Positions 59,828 through 64,000 of a stretch of DNA of 64,000 nt are shown piece after piece. This stretch comes from Coprinus comatus (Eukaryota; Basidiomycota; Agaricomycetes; Agaricales; Agaricaceae). The translations under genes were made by a program, and so were the position numbers. The notes under the pieces were generated by a model. The model was not told the DNA's origin. It saw nothing but the letters and a program-made list of their open reading frames with translations, and searched no databases. Location: the NCBI GenBank assembly GCA_034638255.1, contig JAWPGT010000017.1, forward strand, positions 1-64,000. Reading direction: 5' to 3'. Within the stretch, counting starts at the first letter, position 1. Each line of letters starts with the position of its first letter.

Positions 59828-62800
59828 GAAGCACTCGAACATTTGAATACTGAACGTTCAACGACCTTCAATCTACCCTACACATCTGACTATCGAACAT
59901 TATACTACTCCTAATTGTAGTACTATGGACATTCCTTTGATAAATGTTTAAATCCCTGCATAAAAATCAACCCGTTACTAATGAAAACAATGAAATTTGC
60001 TTGCACAATGCAGAAAAGCCAACTATTGTGAAGTGCAATCGCGCGATATCCTTGGCTATGTACACCTATGTACACGTTTTCAACGCTAACGATGGACCCC
60101 TATGATTGCGTGAAATTCAGGTGAATCGGGTTAAAAGCATGTCCGTGATCCCAACACAGCCAAAAAGTATTGTAATCTCAAATGAAACCTTGCTAACCCT
60201 TGCTATATATTGATTGATGTTACAAAACTCGTGGTCTGGGTACATTCATGCTAAAACATGACCCTGCCAACTCGGGATCTAGGAACAATTGTGTGAACAC
60301 AGCACCTGAGCGCCGCACAGGTAAGTGCTGGTTCCAAATCCCTCAGTACTACTCCAGATGGAACAAGGTTATTATGTAGCTAGGACAATATTTCGTATAG
60401 CTATAGTACTAGCCTGGCAAACGCCGTTTCTGGAATAAATAGACCGTTCTGGCGTTTGTTTTCCTTGCAAGACTTTCAGGAAAGGATCCCGGACCCAGTC
60501 CATGTCAACCCCTGTACACAACCCGTATACTATGTAAGTCTGTCAAGTTATTGTTGTTGTCCGTTCGAATCTGGCCCCGAGAATATCATACGCATAGCTC
60601 CGAGTCATTCAAGTTATTTACCGGAATGCTCAGGGAGCTCAGAGGAGCTCAGTGAAGCCGCTTGGTGACCGCCGATACCGTTTGCTGTAAAACCCGAAGT
60701 TGAACTCTATCCAGATTTTATCTTGTGAATACAGGTGCTAAATGAAGTGTGTAACTTAAAAGGGTGTCTTAGTGCATGCACTAAGTAGAGTTTATTTCAG
60801 TATGACTGGTATGTATAGGATATATATTAAATAATGTAAACGCTCATTAATTATTGGATAGTTAGAGATATACGCCGTTAAAACCATCGAGTACACATAA
60901 CAAAAGGCTTGAGATGGACTCTGACTGAGGGTGAGAAAAGAGTCCCAATGCTTTAGGTAATACAGAGATGGAAAACCCGATCACAATCATCACTGATCAG
61001 ATCAGGTAGGGTCTTGTGATAACTGGTCAACGGACAAGTGGTGTTAAGGTTCCTTATTGAATATTGAACCCTCGGGGGAGTTTCCCTCCGTTGGGTATCG
61101 ACATCTTCGACATCCCAGGATTGTCGAAGATTCTCTGATGATCGATGAAAGTTGAAACATATGATAGGCTCTTGCTATTTTCTGTAAAGCTGTGCATTCT
61201 CTTCTATATACTGTGTGTATTATCCTTCCTTAACTTAGTCCTCAGGCGCTCAATGAAGTTGGTGGAGACACGAGGAAGAGCGAGATGTTCGGAGTTCATA
61301 AATTTAGGTTGAAGAGGAGTAAGTTAGACTAGAAGTGGTGGCGGTGGACGTAGTACGTTGGTGGTGATGTCAGCTGGATGTAAATGTACTTGAAGCGTAC
61401 ACTGCTGAGTATCTTGACTGTAAGAGCCTCTGCAGAGATGTAATCGACGGATTGACATTTATTTTCAGCAGGAAGTAGCATCTTTATGAGAATGATGGGT
61501 CACATTGTTGACTAGGACTACCAGAGGTGATGATCTTCGGGGAGCTCACAAACCGTGGCATAATCAGCAAAAATGACTGGAGTTGTATACATTGTAAGCT
61601 TGAAACAATCACATATCAGAGCAATGAGACAGTTGGGAACAAAACCAAACAAGAAGTTTAAGAAATGTAGAGGCATGATGTTCTCAATACTCATGGGCAT
61701 CAAACCAAATGGACGGAGTTGTCAAGACTTACTCAGCTCGAATGGGATGATCCCCTCTAAATCCAAGGACCGTGAAATGGTAATATACTGCATTGTGCTA
61801 AGTAGCTCAAGTGAAAGGGTTAAAATGAGGCTTAATTTTTCCATCCTATACAGCACGGTCATTTAAAACAGTCTCCTTCGACCCCTCGAAACAAATGTCT
61901 GTGCAACGTTCAACTGGAAACATGCACATCACTCGTGGAGGTGTTTCCCAGTAAGTTAATTTAGGTCCGAGCCCTAAGGGAGTTCTGTTTTCTGTCTGCG
62001 GCGATCGGCCAAGCGTCAATGGTATACATTGATCCACTGCCCTGAGTACAATCAAGTTGATATAACTGGGGAGAAGACGTATCGTACATGTCCTTGAGTT
62101 CTCAACGATTAGATGGACCGATATAGATCATCCCCCATTTATCCTTCCGGTATGCTCCCACTCCGTTTATTACTGGAAAGCCCGCCCCGACGGAATATAC
62201 ACGTTTTAAGCAGTATGGCTTTACTTCCTCAAAATATCCGAGGGTCTGTTTCTATGAGCAGTGGATACGAGACATAAGTACTGGACAATTGTATACTGAT
62301 TTTGATCTATACAGTTGGGTTTCTTATCACGGAACATATTTTTTGTGAATGTATATGGTAAATCTCGGATCAAAAACCGCTGACCCATATGATCCCTACT
62401 TTCTCATGTTTTATGTTTTTCATACTGACGTAGAAAGCGTGAAGCTGTGTATTTTTCAAGTAGGCTGTGGCCATGATGTACTGTTTATAATTTACATTTT
62501 CTAGTGTGATACATTGTGGCGGGTTTGTAAATTGAGCAGCTTGTGCAATCACTCTTATGTAGTATTTTCTTATCATCTATCAAATAGTATGAGCGAGACC
62601 ACTACCCTATCCCCGGGAAGAACAATGGGGCAGTCAACAGGGATCGACCTCGATTCCTTTTACACAAGTTGAAATCCGAGGTTTAAAGAACGACATAATC
62701 ATTACTAACTGTGGAAGCCGGAGTCCAACATTGTAAATCATCGGTGGGGCGGGAACAAATCTCTATCTTTGCAGGATTGATACATACCTTTCTTTATACG

Positions 62801-63452
62801 CCGCTACAGTCTACTAAGAGCATCGTTTCTGTCATTTCTTGTCAAAGCGATGGAACGTGCTAGAGCTGTTGCTGCCCTGCCATCCATCATAGAATTAAAA
62901 ACAATAATAAATTCCTCGGCAATCCATGCCGTCTAAATGCGCTATGCCCATATTTGGACCCGCTAGGCTGTCATACCGGGTGGCGGTGCTAATCAAGATC
63001 TGTCACACAGATTTCGATCCCATACTTCATATAGTATGGAATGATCTACGAAGGTAAACGCCGCAACGACACCTCTGTTAAGGACGAAGAAAAACATATC
63101 ATATGCACAAGAATAGCATCTTCTAGGGTAATATTGCGGTAAACAGCGGAAGCTCATATTAGAGCGATCACAATTTAAAACTTGACTATAGGCACCAATT
63201 TCCACATTGTCCGATGGGAAATAGCCATCGGAAGATCTGTCTTCGATGGCGCCGATGCGATGTATCGTGAACCTGGAGTGTTTATGCCCTCATCGTTGGA
63301 CAGCATCCAAGAAATCTCAAGATAGCTTGCCTATTCGAGTATAGAACCGAAATGAAGCGCTTACCCACGGGAATCTTCCGCAACCGTCATTTCTCGAAAA
63401 CCTGATATAAACACCTACCCCTAAAGTCCATGAGCTAACCACTCCCAAGCCC
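59828..63452. other. Intergenic region
   Basis: About 3.6 kb with only short, domain-free ORFs. The right end is the probable promoter of the TEA-domain gene. No repeat or RNA gene recognised. Confidence 0.45.
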
Positions 63453-64000
63453 ATGTACTCGTCCTCAACACTACTTGGTTACCAGCAAGGATCATCATCC
63501 ATGGCGTCCCCGCAATCGTCCCCGTCAACATCTGTTTCTGGTTTCAATTGTCCTTCGGTTCAAAACCCAAAGACCCAAGATGTACTTCAATCTATTGTCA
63601 AGGGTCGCAAAAGCTGGAAGACCTTGAGAGGAGGGGAGGTCGTCTGGCCACCCGAACTGGAAGCTGCTCTAATTGAAGGTAACTATCATTCTTGTGTATG
63701 CAAATGAACAACGCCCTGATGTGCAGTAATCAATAAGGACTTGAAAATTATACTCCGGATGACTCTAGAGAAACTCGTCTTCTTGGTCGCTTTCCGATGC
63801 GCAACCGCTTCATCTCTACATATATCTTCAACAAAACTGGAAAAATAAGAACCGCAAAGCAAGTCGGTAGCCGACTTCAACAACTGCGGGATACTTGTGG
63901 TGGCAGACAGCGTCAGTTCAATGCCTTATATTCCCCATTAAGGACAACATAAACTGACGCATTGTCTCCAACAGTGCTCAAGCTCCTGACACCTTACCGA
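63453..64000 (+). CDS. TEA/ATTS-domain transcription factor (5' part only)
   Basis: DNA-binding regulator of the TEAD/AbaA type. It starts at the ATG at 63453 (MYSSSTLLGYQQGSSSMA). A Ser-rich leader is followed by the TEA domain: KTLRGGEVVWPPELEAALIE, intron 63679-63736 (58 nt), GLENYTPDDSRETRLLGRFP, IFNKTGKIRTAKQVGSRLQQ. An intron at 63912-63974 then leads to LLKLLTPYR at the window edge. The helix-3 segment (KQVGSRLQQLRD) corresponds to the recognition helix of the family. In ascomycetes AbaA controls conidiation. The role in basidiomycetes is less clear. The rest of the gene lies outside the window. Confidence 0.92.

Overview
The window is nuclear DNA of a filamentous basidiomycete, most likely an Agaricomycete. 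Genes are split by many 45-80 bp GT-AG introns. The gene set fits: two AA9 lytic polysaccharide monooxygenases, a laccase, a membrane-anchored GH5 exo-1,3-glucanase, an HsbA-type secreted protein, BTB proteins, a TEA-domain factor, CCT8, a pinin-like protein and an SRP72-like protein. No bacterial operon, CRISPR array or virus is visible. The species cannot be named from this sequence alone.

Layout. 1-6000 (minus strand) holds the 5' part of a very low-complexity PH/RasGEF-like (Bem2-type) regulator and, 56 bp upstream of its ATG, a coiled-coil protein of unknown function. 7329-7937 is a hAT-like MITE. 8376-9689 is a coiled-coil hypothetical gene. 11738-13098 is a zinc-finger gene, followed by a decayed Tc1/mariner copy (13213-14121). 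15146-17454 is a laccase. 17812-19134 is a second member of the coiled-coil family seen at 3895-5986. 19494-20808 is another zinc-finger gene. 22406-24580 is CCT8, followed by an intron-containing tRNA-Pro.

26300-28504 is a tandem AA9 pair. 30220-34202 is a tandem BTB array: one broken, one intact and one interrupted copy. 34869-35662 is HsbA, followed by a TA-flanked MITE. 37083-38251 is a TIGR02452/PARG-like gene. 39786-39944 encodes a 52-residue secreted peptide. 41114-42073 is a Cys-rich protein. 42646-43473 is a third inverted-repeat element. 43988-46000 is a histidine-phosphatase-fold membrane protein with altered catalytic motifs. SRP72-like (47095-48180) and pinin-like (48275-49483) genes diverge from a 94 bp promoter. 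About 7.8 kb then has no supported gene. 57251-59827 is GH5 and 63453-64000 is the start of a TEA-domain factor.

How they work together: there is no single pathway. A secreted lignocellulose and cell-wall theme (laccase, AA9 pair, GH5, HsbA, small secreted peptide) is interleaved with housekeeping genes and transposon debris. Many of the less conserved genes need one-base corrections to read through, and most of these look like single missing bases near short homopolymers. CCT8, AA9, HsbA, GH5 and the intact BTB gene read cleanly. That pattern needs deciding (assembly indels or real decay) before any of these genes is called a pseudogene.
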